This document shows, one piece after another, positions 17,886-25,579 of a stretch of DNA of 34,532 nt. The notes beneath the pieces are model-generated. The model was not told the origin of the DNA. It ran no database searches and worked only from the letters and a program-made list of their open reading frames with translations. How positions within the stretch are numbered: the first letter of the stretch is position 1; each line of letters starts with the position of its first letter. This stretch comes from Psychromonas sp. CD1. GTDB taxonomy: Bacteria > Pseudomonadota > Gammaproteobacteria > Enterobacterales > Psychromonadaceae. Location: the NCBI RefSeq assembly GCF_002239585.1, contig NZ_NDFH01000001.1:1-34532 (forward strand), read 5' to 3'. A program made the position numbers and the translations under genes.

Positions 17886-18791
17886 ATGTCAGAGGGAAAA
17901 ATTACATCAGAAGTGATGAATACAACAAAAGATGTTGTAAGTGATCAAATTTCAAATGGAATGAATTTAGTGGGCAAAAGTTTTGATTGGGTTAATAACA
18001 ACCAAAGCTTGTTTATTGAATATGGACTGAATATTATTGCAGCAATCTTAACGATTGTGATTGGTCTTATTGTTGCGCGGATGATTTCTGGTGCAATAAA
18101 TAAAGTATTGATCAAGCGGAAATTAGATATTACGGTTGTTGATTTTGTTTCTCATCTGGCAAAATATGTCATTGTCGCTTTTGTTTTAATCGCGGCGTTA
18201 AGTCGTATTGGCGTTCAAACAACATCCTTTATTGCAATTATTGGTGCAGCTGGTTTAGCTATTGGTTTAGCGTTACAGGGATCACTTTCAAATTTTGCAT
18301 CAGGTGTGCTTATTATTATCTTGCGCCCATTTAAAGCGGGTGAGTACATTGATGCTGCCGGTGTTTCAGGCAGTGTTGAATCAGTACAAATTTTTGCAAC
18401 AACACTAATTACGCCGGACAATAAATTTGTAGTTGTACCAAACTCTGCCATCTTAAGCGGAAGCATTATTAATTATTCCCGTAAAGCAACCCGCCGTATC
18501 GACATCACGATTGGTGTTAGTTATAAAGCTGATCTTGCTAAAACCAAAGCGATATTAGAAGCGGTACTTAAGGATAATGAATTAATATTAAAATCGCCAC
18601 AGGCTCTTGTTGCTGTGTCTGAATTGGCGGCATCTAGTGTGAATTTTGTCGTACGCCCATGGGTTAAAAGTAGCGATTATTGGGGGGTTCATTTTGCATT
18701 AATGGAAGCAATTAAAAATGCATTAGATGAAGCTGGTATCGGTATTCCATATCCTCAAATGGATGTACATATGAACAAATTAGATGAATAG
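17886..18791 (+). CDS. mscS: Small-conductance mechanosensitive channel (MscS)
   Basis: Heptameric inner-membrane channel that releases solutes on hypo-osmotic shock. Three membrane segments are visible: TM1 about 38-60, TM2 about 75-100 and pore-lining TM3 about 104-135, containing the Ala/Gly-packed AAGLAIGLALQGSLSNFASG that defines MscS pores. The cytoplasmic beta domain and C-terminal cage follow (PNSAILSGSIINYSRK; GIGIPYPQMDVH near the end). Length 301 is close to E. coli MscS (286). It is the last gene of the coaBC-dut-slmA-mscS run and has its own AAGGAG ribosome site and a terminator downstream. This operon placement is not the E. coli one (fbaA-mscS). Confidence 0.95.
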   Translation: MSEGKITSEVMNTTKDVVSDQISNGMNLVGKSFDWVNNNQSLFIEYGLNIIAAILTIVIGLIVARMISGAINKVLIKRKLDITVVDFVSHLAKYVIVAFVLIAALSRIGVQTTSFIAIIGAAGLAIGLALQGSLSNFASGVLIIILRPFKAGEYIDAAGVSGSVESVQIFATTLITPDNKFVVVPNSAILSGSIINYSRKATRRIDITIGVSYKADLAKTKAILEAVLKDNELILKSPQALVAVSELAASSVNFVVRPWVKSSDYWGVHFALMEAIKNALDEAGIGIPYPQMDVHMNKLDE

Positions 18792-18820
18792 TGTTGTATG
18801 GTGATGACCAAATGTAGATA

Positions 18821-18858
18821 AAAAGCCCCTTGTCTTTTTTGGATGTGGGGCTTTTTTG
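18821..18858 (+). terminator. Rho-independent terminator after mscS
   Basis: AAAAGCCCC (18821-18829) pairs perfectly with GGGGCTTTT (18847-18855) and the T-run continues to give six Ts. It lies 30 bp past the mscS stop and marks the end of the coaBC-mscS operon. Confidence 0.9.
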
Positions 18859-19155
18859 TTAGAGTCGGGTACGATAATTAACGGCAATGCAGTACCGCAC
18901 CTCAATGTTATGATATTAAATTTATTTTTTGCTGTTAAACATCAAAGAATGTTCATGATGGGAACGATGTTTAAATTATCAGTGAATAAATGTTTTTCTA
19001 CTTTAAACGTGCAATTAAAACCAGAAGGTGATCTGAATCGGCTATAGTTTTTCTAAGTTAAATCCGATAAGCTGATATATATCCCCCAGCTAGCTCAAGG
19101 CTAACAACCCGTTAAACTAAGAGTAAATTTGGAATAACCCCACAGGTTGATTGGA
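18859..19155 (+). other. Gap between mscS terminator and yjjX
   Basis: A 63-codon open frame (TTG start at 18856, to 19047) exists but begins inside the terminator T-run, lacks a ribosome site and resembles nothing I know, so it is not called. The rest should hold the yjjX promoter. It marks the edge of the disturbed segment that runs to about 21.2 kb. Confidence 0.45.
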
Positions 19156-19755
19156 ATGAATAAGAAAATACAACAGATAACTAAATTAAAGAAGATCAGA
19201 GTATTAGTTGGCTCTAAAAACCCGGTAAAAGTAAACGCAGCCAAAATCGCCATTTGCCAACTCTTTCCCGATATTGATATCGAATGTGTTGGTATGCACG
19301 CACCATCATGCGTATCAGACCAACCCATGACAGATGCTGAAACCCGCAAAGGCGCCATAAATCGCGTTAAATATTGTCGAAATTTTTCCGCTACGGTGGC
19401 GCTACAATCTGATGGTGAGTCAGTTGCCGAACTCTTTATCGCTATGGAGGGTGGCGTCGATAATTTTGAATATGGGCCAGCTACGTTTGCCTATACGGTG
19501 ATAGCCACTCATAATCAACTATCTGTTGGGCGTAGTGCTCAACTCCCCATATCTCAATCTATCTATAAGTCACTGGTTGCAGGTGAAGAACTAGGAAATG
19601 TGATGGATAAACTATTCAATACTAAAAACATAAAGCAAAAAGGTGGGGCAATTGGTCTATTGACCCAAGGACATGCCAGCAGAGAAAGTGTCTATACTCA
19701 GGCATTAATTTTAACCATGGCCCCCATGTTAAATCCTGAGCTTTATCTCGATTAA
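19156..19755 (+). CDS. yjjX: YjjX-family non-canonical purine NTP phosphatase
   Basis: Inosine/xanthosine triphosphatase thought to clean dITP/XTP from nucleotide pools. The start LVGSKNPVKVNA is the phosphate-binding loop of this family. SDQPMTDAETRKGAINRV, the acidic AMEGGVD active-site segment, KGGAIGLLTQG and a late ASRESVYTQALILTMAP all match YjjX in order. The ATG at 19156 was chosen over an in-frame TTG at 19147 because AGG lies 9 nt upstream. At 199 residues it is longer than E. coli YjjX (170), with an N-terminal extension and a small insertion before AMEGG. Its end overlaps the radC relic on the opposite strand, so it borders a mobile-element scar and may be an accessory copy. Confidence 0.88.
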   Translation: MNKKIQQITKLKKIRVLVGSKNPVKVNAAKIAICQLFPDIDIECVGMHAPSCVSDQPMTDAETRKGAINRVKYCRNFSATVALQSDGESVAELFIAMEGGVDNFEYGPATFAYTVIATHNQLSVGRSAQLPISQSIYKSLVAGEELGNVMDKLFNTKNIKQKGGAIGLLTQGHASRESVYTQALILTMAPMLNPELYLD

Positions 19756-19786
19756 AACGCATTCTGTAATGTTATAATTTTAGCGG

Positions 19787-19931
19787 TCCGCTTTGGATGA
19801 TTGTGAGCGAAGATAACCGTACTCGCATTGAGTTTAAGGACTGCTTTTAGGATTTCTCGCGGATAAATATGGGCACTATCGAGAGTGCCGTGGAATATCT
19901 CCTTGTATTCAATTAGCTGATGCCGGCTATT
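19787..19931 (-). pseudogene. radC relic (JAB/MPN domain fragment, frameshifted)
   Basis: Read on the minus strand, about 48 residues from NSRHQLIEYKEIFHGTLDS through YPREILKAVLKLNA to VIFAHNHP match the core of RadC-family JAB metalloprotease domains. The family continues HNHPSG; here one extra A in the CCAAAG run (near 19793) shifts the frame, and the other frame gives SGP before a stop. The N-terminal half and the rest of the C-terminus are missing. The 5' side is cut exactly at the IS630 boundary. It could be a relic of the chromosomal radC missing from the rpmB-coaBC position, or of a mobile-element radC; sequence alone does not decide. Confidence 0.82.
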
Positions 19932-19933
19932 TA

Positions 19934-21048
19934 TACCCGTCATCATTCAAGATGAAAAATTGAATGTCTGAAAGTTGTCATTAATCCTACTCGTTAAAGT
20001 ATGTCCAATTTGGGGCAATGTATCATCAAAAAAATTATCAATGCTCTGTCGAAATTCTTTAGCCGTTGCGAAATACTTGTTATTTCTTGCATGCTCATTC
20101 ATCACCTTCCACAACCGTTCTATTGGGTTTAAGTTGGGACTGTAAGGCGGTAAATAATGCAGTATAATTCCGAACTCTTTCGCTTGAATTTTGACGACAT
20201 CACTACGATGATACCCTGCACCATCAAGTATTAAATGGATTGCTTTATCTGTTACATATTGCTCTTTTATCAACTTAAAAAAATCAATAATCGATTCACC
20301 GTTTACGGTGGCATATTGTTTTGTTATCGCGTCTTGTAAATGACCTAACCTGATTGCACCAACAATATTCAATCGAGTTCGACTACCCGTTGTTTCTATC
20401 GGTTTATCTACCCCAGTTCGTATCCAGCCACAACTTACTTTAGTTGCCTGCGTTGGGTGTGTGGCATCCATAAAAAGTATGGGTTCATCGCTTGCTACGT
20501 GCGCTTTTAGCTCATTATATTGTTCAACAAAAGTATCTTGCTTATCTTGGTCATATTTGTGTGGGACGCCTTTAAATTGTTTGTAGCTAAACCCATTGCG
20601 ATGAAGCCATTTTTGCAAACCAGGAATGGAATACTCTACGTCAAAAGTGTCTTTTATATATTCTCGAATATCATGCATATGAAAGTAAGTAATCTCACTC
20701 AAATTTTCAATGACCAATTCGGTTTGTGCATCATTGAGGTAACTATCTGAACCACCATTTTCTGATGTGGTTTTCTGGTGCGATGCATAATCATTCAGAT
20801 GGCGAATAATGCTTGTTTGGTGCTTTCGTAAAGCCTGAGAGATCATCATTGTTGACCAACCTTCATCTGACAATAGAATCGCTTTAATTCGGTCACACTC
20901 TCGTTTATCACTGCATTTTTTATGGCGTGATTCTAAGGCTGATTTTTCTTGGTAGGTCAGAGATATTTGCATTTTCTTAGTTTGATCCTTCTAAAATAAA
21001 TTTCAACATTTTTATTCAAATGAAAAGCATTTTCAAAGATCACGGGTA
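19934..21048 (-). mobile_element. Complete IS630-family insertion sequence, 1115 bp
   Basis: Ends were found by aligning both flanks: the left end starts TACCCGTCATCATTCAAGATG and the right end, read inward on the minus strand, starts with the same seven bases, TACCCGT. They agree at 17 of the first 21 positions (left end quoted to 20 bases: TACCCGTCATCATTCAAGAT). Each end is flanked by TA (19932-19933 and 21049-21050), the target duplication expected of IS630/Tc1-mariner elements. The single transposase ORF fills the element. With an intact ORF, inverted ends and target duplication it may still be active. Confidence 0.9.
19947..20972 (-). CDS. IS630-family DDE transposase
   Basis: 341-residue transposase. 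The N-terminal helix-turn-helix region (about 20-65, with GWSTMMISQALRKHQTSIIRH) binds the ends. The DDE catalytic triad is complete: D169 in LFMDATHP, D250 in LILDGAGYH and E285 in PNLNPIERLWK, with exactly 34 residues between the second D and the E, the DD34E spacing of the family. The start is the ATG 76 bp inside the element's right end. The stop lies 14 bp from the left end, within the inverted repeat. No frameshift or internal stop is seen. Confidence 0.95.
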   Translation of the reverse strand: MQISLTYQEKSALESRHKKCSDKRECDRIKAILLSDEGWSTMMISQALRKHQTSIIRHLNDYASHQKTTSENGGSDSYLNDAQTELVIENLSEITYFHMHDIREYIKDTFDVEYSIPGLQKWLHRNGFSYKQFKGVPHKYDQDKQDTFVEQYNELKAHVASDEPILFMDATHPTQATKVSCGWIRTGVDKPIETTGSRTRLNIVGAIRLGHLQDAITKQYATVNGESIIDFFKLIKEQYVTDKAIHLILDGAGYHRSDVVKIQAKEFGIILHYLPPYSPNLNPIERLWKVMNEHARNNKYFATAKEFRQSIDNFFDDTLPQIGHTLTSRINDNFQTFNFSS

Positions 21049-21051
21049 TAT

Positions 21052-21189
21052 ATGTGGATAGGCCTGGCTGGCGAGCAAGGTAAGCGCGTAGTTTTGTTTG
21101 ATTATGCGCCGACACGAGCAGGCACTGTGCCGACTTCATTACTGGATGACTTTAGTGGTTATCTTGTCACTGATGATTATGGTGAATAT
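21052..21189 (+). pseudogene. IS66-family TnpC transposase fragment
   Basis: 46 codons (MWIGLAGEQGKRVVLFDYAP through GYLVTDDYGEY) resemble the catalytic region of IS66 TnpC transposases, where W-V-x-x-G-G-x-x-x-K-x-V-V-L-F-D-Y-x-P-T-R-x-G is followed by a GYLQTDGY-type segment. The match begins right at the IS630 boundary and stops at DDYGEY; the following CLLINLCHK is unlike the family. There are no TnpA/TnpB genes nearby. It is a degraded remnant, not a working element. Confidence 0.8.
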
Positions 21190-21210
21190 TGTTTATTAAT
21201 AAATTTATGT

Positions 21211-21233
21211 CATAAGTATATATTTTACTTATG
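21211..21233. promoter_or_regulatory. Dyad upstream of the LysR gene
   Basis: CATAAGTA (21211-21218) and TACTTATG (21226-21233) form a perfect 8-bp inverted repeat with a 7-bp spacer, 110-130 bp before the regulator's start. AT-rich dyads of this kind with an overall T-N11-A character are typical LysR-type operators, so an autoregulatory site is possible. A hairpin with no regulatory role is the alternative. Confidence 0.35.
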
Positions 21234-21342
21234 CTGAATTATTTAGTACCGAAATCAGATGTTTTTAAATATTGAGAAGTTAAGTATTATACGTAAAGCA
21301 CTTATCAATTCTAACTTAGACTAAAAATAGAGGGAGATGCGT

Positions 21343-22314
21343 GTGAAACTTAAACAGCTTCATTATCTCAAAGCAATTTTAAATCATGATTTAAATATAT
21401 CATCAGCATCAAAAAGTCTTTTTGCTACGCAGCCAGGAGTCAGTAAACAAATTGCTTTGCTGGAAGAAGAACTTGGCGTAAAATTTTTTGAACGCAAAGG
21501 AAAAAATTTAAATTCAGTGACAGATATTGGTCAGAAATTGCTGGATGAAGCTTTTAAAATACTTGAACTTGAAGAAAAAATGTATTCCATTGTTCGTGAT
21601 CATCTTAACCCGCAATCGGGTTGTTTAAATATTTATACTACAAATACTATTGCGCGATTTTTATTGCCAAAAACAGTGAATTATTTTATTAATAAATACC
21701 CTGAAATATCGTTACATGTAGGCGCTGCGCACCCAGATGAAAATGGCGCTATTATAAAGAAAGGACATTCTGATTTTTCAATTGTGGCGCAAAAAGTTGA
21801 ACGCGATAGAGAATTGATTGTTTTACCTGCTTATAAATGGTCTTTAAGCTTAATATTGCCCATTGGTCACCCGTTATGTAAGGAATCAGAAATTAATTTA
21901 GAAAAAATCAGTCAATATCCTTTAATTAGTTATGAAGTGGGCTCTACCGGAAGGATCGTACAAGATACCGCATTTTCTGCGCGGGGGCTCAAGCCCAACT
22001 ATATCATGACAATGATGGATGTAGATGTGATAAAAAAATATGTCGGGATGAATATTGGTATCGGTATCGTAGCATCGATTGCAGCGCTGAACATTTGTGA
22101 TAAAAATATTATGAGTATTTCTCTTAATGGTGTTTTTTCGCATTGTGATGCGTGGATATGTTATAGCAGAAATGTTTTCTTGCAAAAACATATGTATGAT
22201 TTTATTGAGAGTTTTTCGCCACACCTGACGAAAACGGTGTTACAGGAAATTGCACACTCTAGTTATGATGAAATTTTTTTATTATCTAAAGAATTCAAAT
22301 TGCCAATTTATTAA
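21343..22314 (+). CDS. LysR-type regulator of the CysB/Cbl subgroup
   Basis: 323-residue transcription factor. The N-terminal winged HTH (MKLKQLHYLKAIL, then SASKSLFATQPGVSKQIALL) and the effector domain align along their length with CysB, including STGRIVQDTAF, MDVDVIKKYVGMNIGIGIVAS and HMYDFIESFSPHLT. I start it at GTG 21343 rather than ATG 21337: the AGGGAG ribosome site touches the ATG but lies 6 nt from the GTG, and MKLKQL matches the CysB start. CysB responds to acetylserine and sulfur state; the ligand here is unknown. It faces the pepT-MFS pair and may regulate it. The N-terminal side borders mobile-element debris, and it is probably a paralogue rather than CysB itself. Confidence 0.88.
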   Translation: MKLKQLHYLKAILNHDLNISSASKSLFATQPGVSKQIALLEEELGVKFFERKGKNLNSVTDIGQKLLDEAFKILELEEKMYSIVRDHLNPQSGCLNIYTTNTIARFLLPKTVNYFINKYPEISLHVGAAHPDENGAIIKKGHSDFSIVAQKVERDRELIVLPAYKWSLSLILPIGHPLCKESEINLEKISQYPLISYEVGSTGRIVQDTAFSARGLKPNYIMTMMDVDVIKKYVGMNIGIGIVASIAALNICDKNIMSISLNGVFSHCDAWICYSRNVFLQKHMYDFIESFSPHLTKTVLQEIAHSSYDEIFLLSKEFKLPIY

Positions 22315-22409
22315 TAGGATTGGTCATGGCGCTCTTACCTTACAAGAGTGAACTGTGAATAGGCATCTTTAAACTTTCATTGATTTTTTGTGCTGAGTTA
22401 TAAAAAAAT

Positions 22410-22431
22410 AGGCTCCGTTTTAAGCGAGCCT
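22410..22431 (-). terminator. Bidirectional terminator between LysR gene and MFS gene
   Basis: AGGCTC (22410-22415) pairs with GAGCCT (22426-22431). On the minus strand the stem is followed by ATTTTTTTA, a good U-run ending the pepT-MFS transcript; on the plus strand TTTTAATTATTT follows, adequate for the LysR gene. Confidence 0.8.
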
Positions 22432-22440
22432 TTTAATTAT

Positions 22441-23661
22441 TTAACTTAAAATGGTTGTCTGTTTGATTTTTGCATTTCGTTTGGGAAAAACAAAAAATGC
22501 GATAATGGGAGAAATAATCATTAACGTAAAGACGTAAGTAAAGCCCATGCTAAATCCTCCTGTTTTATCAATTGACCATGCTATTATTTGGCTACTTATC
22601 GTTGCACCAATAAAGGTACAAAACCAAAACGCTGACATAGCATACGTAATAGTAATATTTGTTGCATTTTTTATTAACTCTTTAGGAATTGAAAAAATGA
22701 ATGCAAACCAAGTGGCAAAAATAAAACCAGTAAGAAAGGAGCACAGTAATATTAGTATGTCATTTGTTGCAAAGAGCATGATAAAAGTAGTGAACGCCAT
22801 TACAATACTGCTACCAAATAACCAAGATTTATAATGATAATCTTTTTGTTTACACAGAGGGCCTATAATAGCGCCTAATAGGATCCCAACCTGATTGAAC
22901 GTACCACTGAAATGTGCGTAGGAATCTGCGGGAAGGTGTGCATATTTTGCATAATATAGAGGCAAAAAAGTGAACATAAATATGATCATCACCATTGCAC
23001 CCATATATTGAACAATCATACCCCAGACGTAGCGGTTTGAAATCGCTAGCTTTATTTCATCAAATTTCTGCTGTTGAGTGAGTGTTTTTCTTTGATTGGC
23101 ATTGGAAATCAAATTTTCTTTAAAGAAAATGAACCATAATACCCCAAGAGCTAATGTAATTGCTCCATAAGAAGCTAATAAATTTTTCCATCCTCCTAAT
23201 AATGTTGATAGATAGCCAGCTAGAGTTAGAGCAAAGATGGTACCTATAATGTTAGAAGTGCAATTAAAACTATTTAATGTTGAAGCTGTCTTTTTATCAA
23301 AGAAAATGGCGATAGTTGGAACGAGTGAGACTAAACAAATGGCACCACCAAGCCCCCCAAAAAAGCGAATGACAAGCAACAGCGTGAAATTGTTTATAAA
23401 TGGAATTAGCGTAGAGCAACCAATAAGTAAACAGCCTAATAAATAAGATTTACGTGCTCCTATTTTGGCGGTTAATATGGCGGTACAAACTGAGCCTACA
23501 ATTTTAGCCCAGAGAATGACGTTAGTCATTAGCGCAGCATGTGCAACATTAACATTAAAATCAGTCATAATTTGTGGCATGATTGAACCGGTAGTTGCCC
23601 ACGCAGCCCCAAAAATCATGTATACAGAGTAAAGTATAAATTCAATTATCCATTTATTCAT
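22441..23661 (-). CDS. MFS transporter, substrate unknown
   Basis: 406 residues with about 12 hydrophobic membrane segments in two halves and a central polar loop (KENLISNANQRKTLTQQQKFDE, cited here only as its KENLISNANQR start). A residual MFS loop 2-3 signature appears as AKIGARKSYLLG. The overall look is that of the CynX/NimT or NarK-like anion/small-metabolite branch, but no substrate motif is readable. Its ATG overlaps the pepT stop by 8 bp, so the transporter is translationally coupled to a peptidase. A peptide or amino-acid related substrate, import or efflux, is a reasonable inference but untested. Confidence 0.85.
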   Translation of the reverse strand: MNKWIIEFILYSVYMIFGAAWATTGSIMPQIMTDFNVNVAHAALMTNVILWAKIVGSVCTAILTAKIGARKSYLLGCLLIGCSTLIPFINNFTLLLVIRFFGGLGGAICLVSLVPTIAIFFDKKTASTLNSFNCTSNIIGTIFALTLAGYLSTLLGGWKNLLASYGAITLALGVLWFIFFKENLISNANQRKTLTQQQKFDEIKLAISNRYVWGMIVQYMGAMVMIIFMFTFLPLYYAKYAHLPADSYAHFSGTFNQVGILLGAIIGPLCKQKDYHYKSWLFGSSIVMAFTTFIMLFATNDILILLCSFLTGFIFATWFAFIFSIPKELIKNATNITITYAMSAFWFCTFIGATISSQIIAWSIDKTGGFSMGFTYVFTLMIISPIIAFFVFPKRNAKIKQTTILS

Positions 23662-24901
23662 GATTATAACTCACTGTACTTAATGAAACTATTTCCAATA
23701 ACATCTCCGATGCCATGCGTAAAGAATCACAGGGTAAAAACTCTTTAGTCGAATGGAAGTTATGGGCGCCCGTGAATATATTTACCGTAGTAAGTCCTTT
23801 TGGTGTAATGACGCTACCATCATAGCCACCTCGCATAATGAGAGGTTTTTTTATAATACCTAAATTGTTCATTGCATGTTCTACATAACGTAAAATTTCT
23901 GGTTGTTTATCAAGGCCTGTTTTCACATTGCTATAAGTATCAGATTGTTCAATAATCACACGTTCTTTGTTGTATTTTTTATTGATGGAAGTAGTGATGC
24001 TTTCTAGCAGATCTTTACGCTCTTTGTATTTTTTTTCATCAAAATCTCTAATGGCAATCTCAAGTTTTGCGCTCGCGGTGTCTCCTGTCAATTTATGAGG
24101 CCAAAAATAGCCTTGGCGATTTTCAGTGTGCTCAGGCCGCTCCTTCTCTGGCAGTTGATTTATGAAATCATTGGCCATAGTAAGTGCGTTAATTAATTTA
24201 TCTTTTGCGGACATTGGATGTGCGGTAACGCCGGTAAAGCTTATTTTAGCATCGCCTGCATACCAGTTTTCAATGACATATTCGCCGATTTCACAGCAAT
24301 CAAGGCAGATACCAAAATCAGCATTAAGTGCTTCAACATCTAGCGCTTTCGCTCCTCTAATACCTATTTCTTCATCTGGTAATAAGATTAGTTTGATTGC
24401 ACCATGTTTAAATTCAGGATGTACAAGCATGTATTTTATCGCTTCAACGGAGGCTGCAATCGCTGCTTTATCATCGGCACCAAGTAAACTTGTACCATCG
24501 GTAATGATGATGTCTTGGCCTATGTAGTTAAGTAGTTCGGGGGTATCAACAATGCTTAATATTTCTGTATTTTCTTTAAAGTTGATATTGTGACCTTGAT
24601 AATTTTTGATCACTTGAGCATGTGTATCTTGTCTATGATCAGGAGCCGTATCTAGATGAGCAAAAAAAACGATAGATGGTAAACTTTCTGCATTCGCGTC
24701 TAGACTAATAATGGTTATGGCATTTTCCTGAATGTCAATATCCGTACAGCCTGCTATTTTTAAATCATTTGCAACGAGTTGGGCTAGTTTGTATTGATTG
24801 TCTGAACTTGGAAGGTGTGTTGCACTTGCTATAGAGGTTGTATTTATTTTTGTGTAACGAAGGAATGTATTAGTAATTTGTGGAGTTTTAATGCGTATCA
24901 T
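23654..24901 (-). CDS. pepT: Peptidase T-like aminotripeptidase (M20B)
   Basis: Cytoplasmic di-zinc aminopeptidase releasing the N-terminal residue of tripeptides. Metal and catalytic residues are present: H82 and D84 in FFAHLDTAPD, D143 in LLGADDKAA, the E177-E178 pair in LPDEEIG, D201 in CLDCCEIG and the final histidine in AHNFHS near 387. The RGGYDGS segment matches RGGTDGA of classical PepT. Length 415 is near E. coli PepT (408). The region around D201 (CLDCCEIGEYV instead of TVDGGGVGELE) is clearly different from E. coli, so this may be a subfamily with altered specificity. It is first in a two-gene unit with the MFS transporter. Confidence 0.9.
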   Translation of the reverse strand: MIRIKTPQITNTFLRYTKINTTSIASATHLPSSDNQYKLAQLVANDLKIAGCTDIDIQENAITIISLDANAESLPSIVFFAHLDTAPDHRQDTHAQVIKNYQGHNINFKENTEILSIVDTPELLNYIGQDIIITDGTSLLGADDKAAIAASVEAIKYMLVHPEFKHGAIKLILLPDEEIGIRGAKALDVEALNADFGICLDCCEIGEYVIENWYAGDAKISFTGVTAHPMSAKDKLINALTMANDFINQLPEKERPEHTENRQGYFWPHKLTGDTASAKLEIAIRDFDEKKYKERKDLLESITTSINKKYNKERVIIEQSDTYSNVKTGLDKQPEILRYVEHAMNNLGIIKKPLIMRGGYDGSVITPKGLTTVNIFTGAHNFHSTKEFLPCDSLRMASEMLLEIVSLSTVSYNHE

Positions 24902-25207
24902 AATGATTTAGCTCTCTTTTATAAAAAACTAGAATAGCTAAATTCCGATAGAATAAATAAGATATTAATCACACGGTTAGAATAGATATAGTTATATTTC
25001 AATATAAAAAGACAATATTTTTCATGACGTGCACAAGGTATAAAATATTTTTGGATAGATAAGAACCGGGGGTAAATGGATTAAAGGCTTCTTAGTGCGC
25101 AGAGCTAACAAGGAAGCTTTTAATCAGAGAGTGGTCATTGCGGGATGTTGATTTTTTATAATTCACATGCCTCGAAAATCGATTGATATTGCGTAACGAT
25201 AATGAGT
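24902..25207. other. Gap between pepT and metJ with a long hairpin
   Basis: No ORF of coding character. The notable structure is a 15-bp stem with two G-T wobbles: 25079-25093 (GATTAAAGGCTTCTT) with 25111-25125, enclosing a 17-nt loop that could itself pair TTAG with CTAA. It lies about 80-130 bp beyond the metJ stop. No T-run follows on either strand, so its role is open: a metJ 3' end, or a small mobile repeat. The pepT promoter must lie near 24902-24980. Confidence 0.5.
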
Positions 25208-25492
25208 TTACTCCAAACCAGGCAAAAATTTGTTATTTTTTCTTTCTCTATTTTTATCAAGATCGTCATCATCAGGTAGAGGTTGACCGGTATAAGCATG
25301 TAAAAAAGCTTCACAAAGTAATTCACTGTTTGTTGCATGGCGTAGATTATTAATTTGTCTGCGAGTACGCTCATCTGTTAAAATTTGTAATACTTTGGTG
25401 GGGATAGACACAGTAATTTTTTTAACTTGCTCACTTTTTTTTCCGTGCTCAGCATATGGGCTGATATATTCACCGTTCCAGTCTTTAGACAT
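25208..25492 (-). CDS. metJ: Methionine repressor MetJ (short C-terminus)
   Basis: Ribbon-helix-helix repressor that, with S-adenosylmethionine, shuts off methionine synthesis genes. Residues 5-80 are almost identical to E. coli MetJ ([21 protein letters not shown], given here in part as [15 protein letters not shown]; then [20 protein letters not shown] and [15 protein letters not shown]). The protein ends [15 protein letters not shown] at 94 residues, about 10 shorter than E. coli (105), and lacks the usual KEIMREMG-type tail; no frameshift restores it. AGGA lies 8 nt before the ATG. In enterics metJ is divergent from metB; here it is downstream of cyaA on the same strand, with its own met-box operator in the gap. 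Confidence 0.95.
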   Translation of the reverse strand: MSKDWNGEYISPYAEHGKKSEQVKKITVSIPTKVLQILTDERTRRQINNLRHATNSELLCEAFLHAYTGQPLPDDDDLDKNRERKNNKFLPGLE

Positions 25493-25563
25493 GAAAATAT
25501 CCTATTCATTTAATCGATAATTTTATAAGGGTATGTTAACGGTTGTTGTGAATGATGGCAAAT

Positions 25564-25579
25564 AGACTTCTAGAAGTCT
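25564..25579. promoter_or_regulatory. Double met box (MetJ operator)
   Basis: AGACTTCTAGAAGTCT is a perfect 16-bp palindrome made of two adjacent 8-bp met boxes (consensus AGACGTCT twice; 14 of 16 positions match). Two tandem boxes are the minimum for cooperative MetJ-SAM binding. It lies 9 bp past the cyaA stop and 71 bp before the metJ start, so autoregulation of metJ is expected. A TATAAA-like -10 for metJ is visible downstream of it, at about 25523-25528 (minus strand). Confidence 0.88.

Noticed and set aside
18856..19047. 63-codon open frame after mscS
   Set aside because: It starts with TTG inside the mscS terminator T-run, has no ribosome site and resembles no known family.
19090..19120. 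GGCTAAC...GTTAAAC sequence before yjjX resembling an integron attC core pair
   Set aside because: GTTAAAC fits the core site, but the left half does not fit RYYYAAC, the spacing is far too short and there is no cassette array or integrase.
20957..21139. 60-codon minus-strand frame beginning in the IS66 remnant
   Set aside because: Runs across the IS630 right end and antisense to the TnpC fragment; no protein character.
24162..24527. 121-codon plus-strand frame inside pepT
   Set aside because: Antisense shadow; the pepT frame carries all metal-site motifs.
25156..25374. Alternative frame over the metJ 3' end as a frameshifted MetJ tail
   Set aside because: Its residues ([19 protein letters not shown]) do not resemble the MetJ C-terminus, so a frameshift does not explain the short protein.
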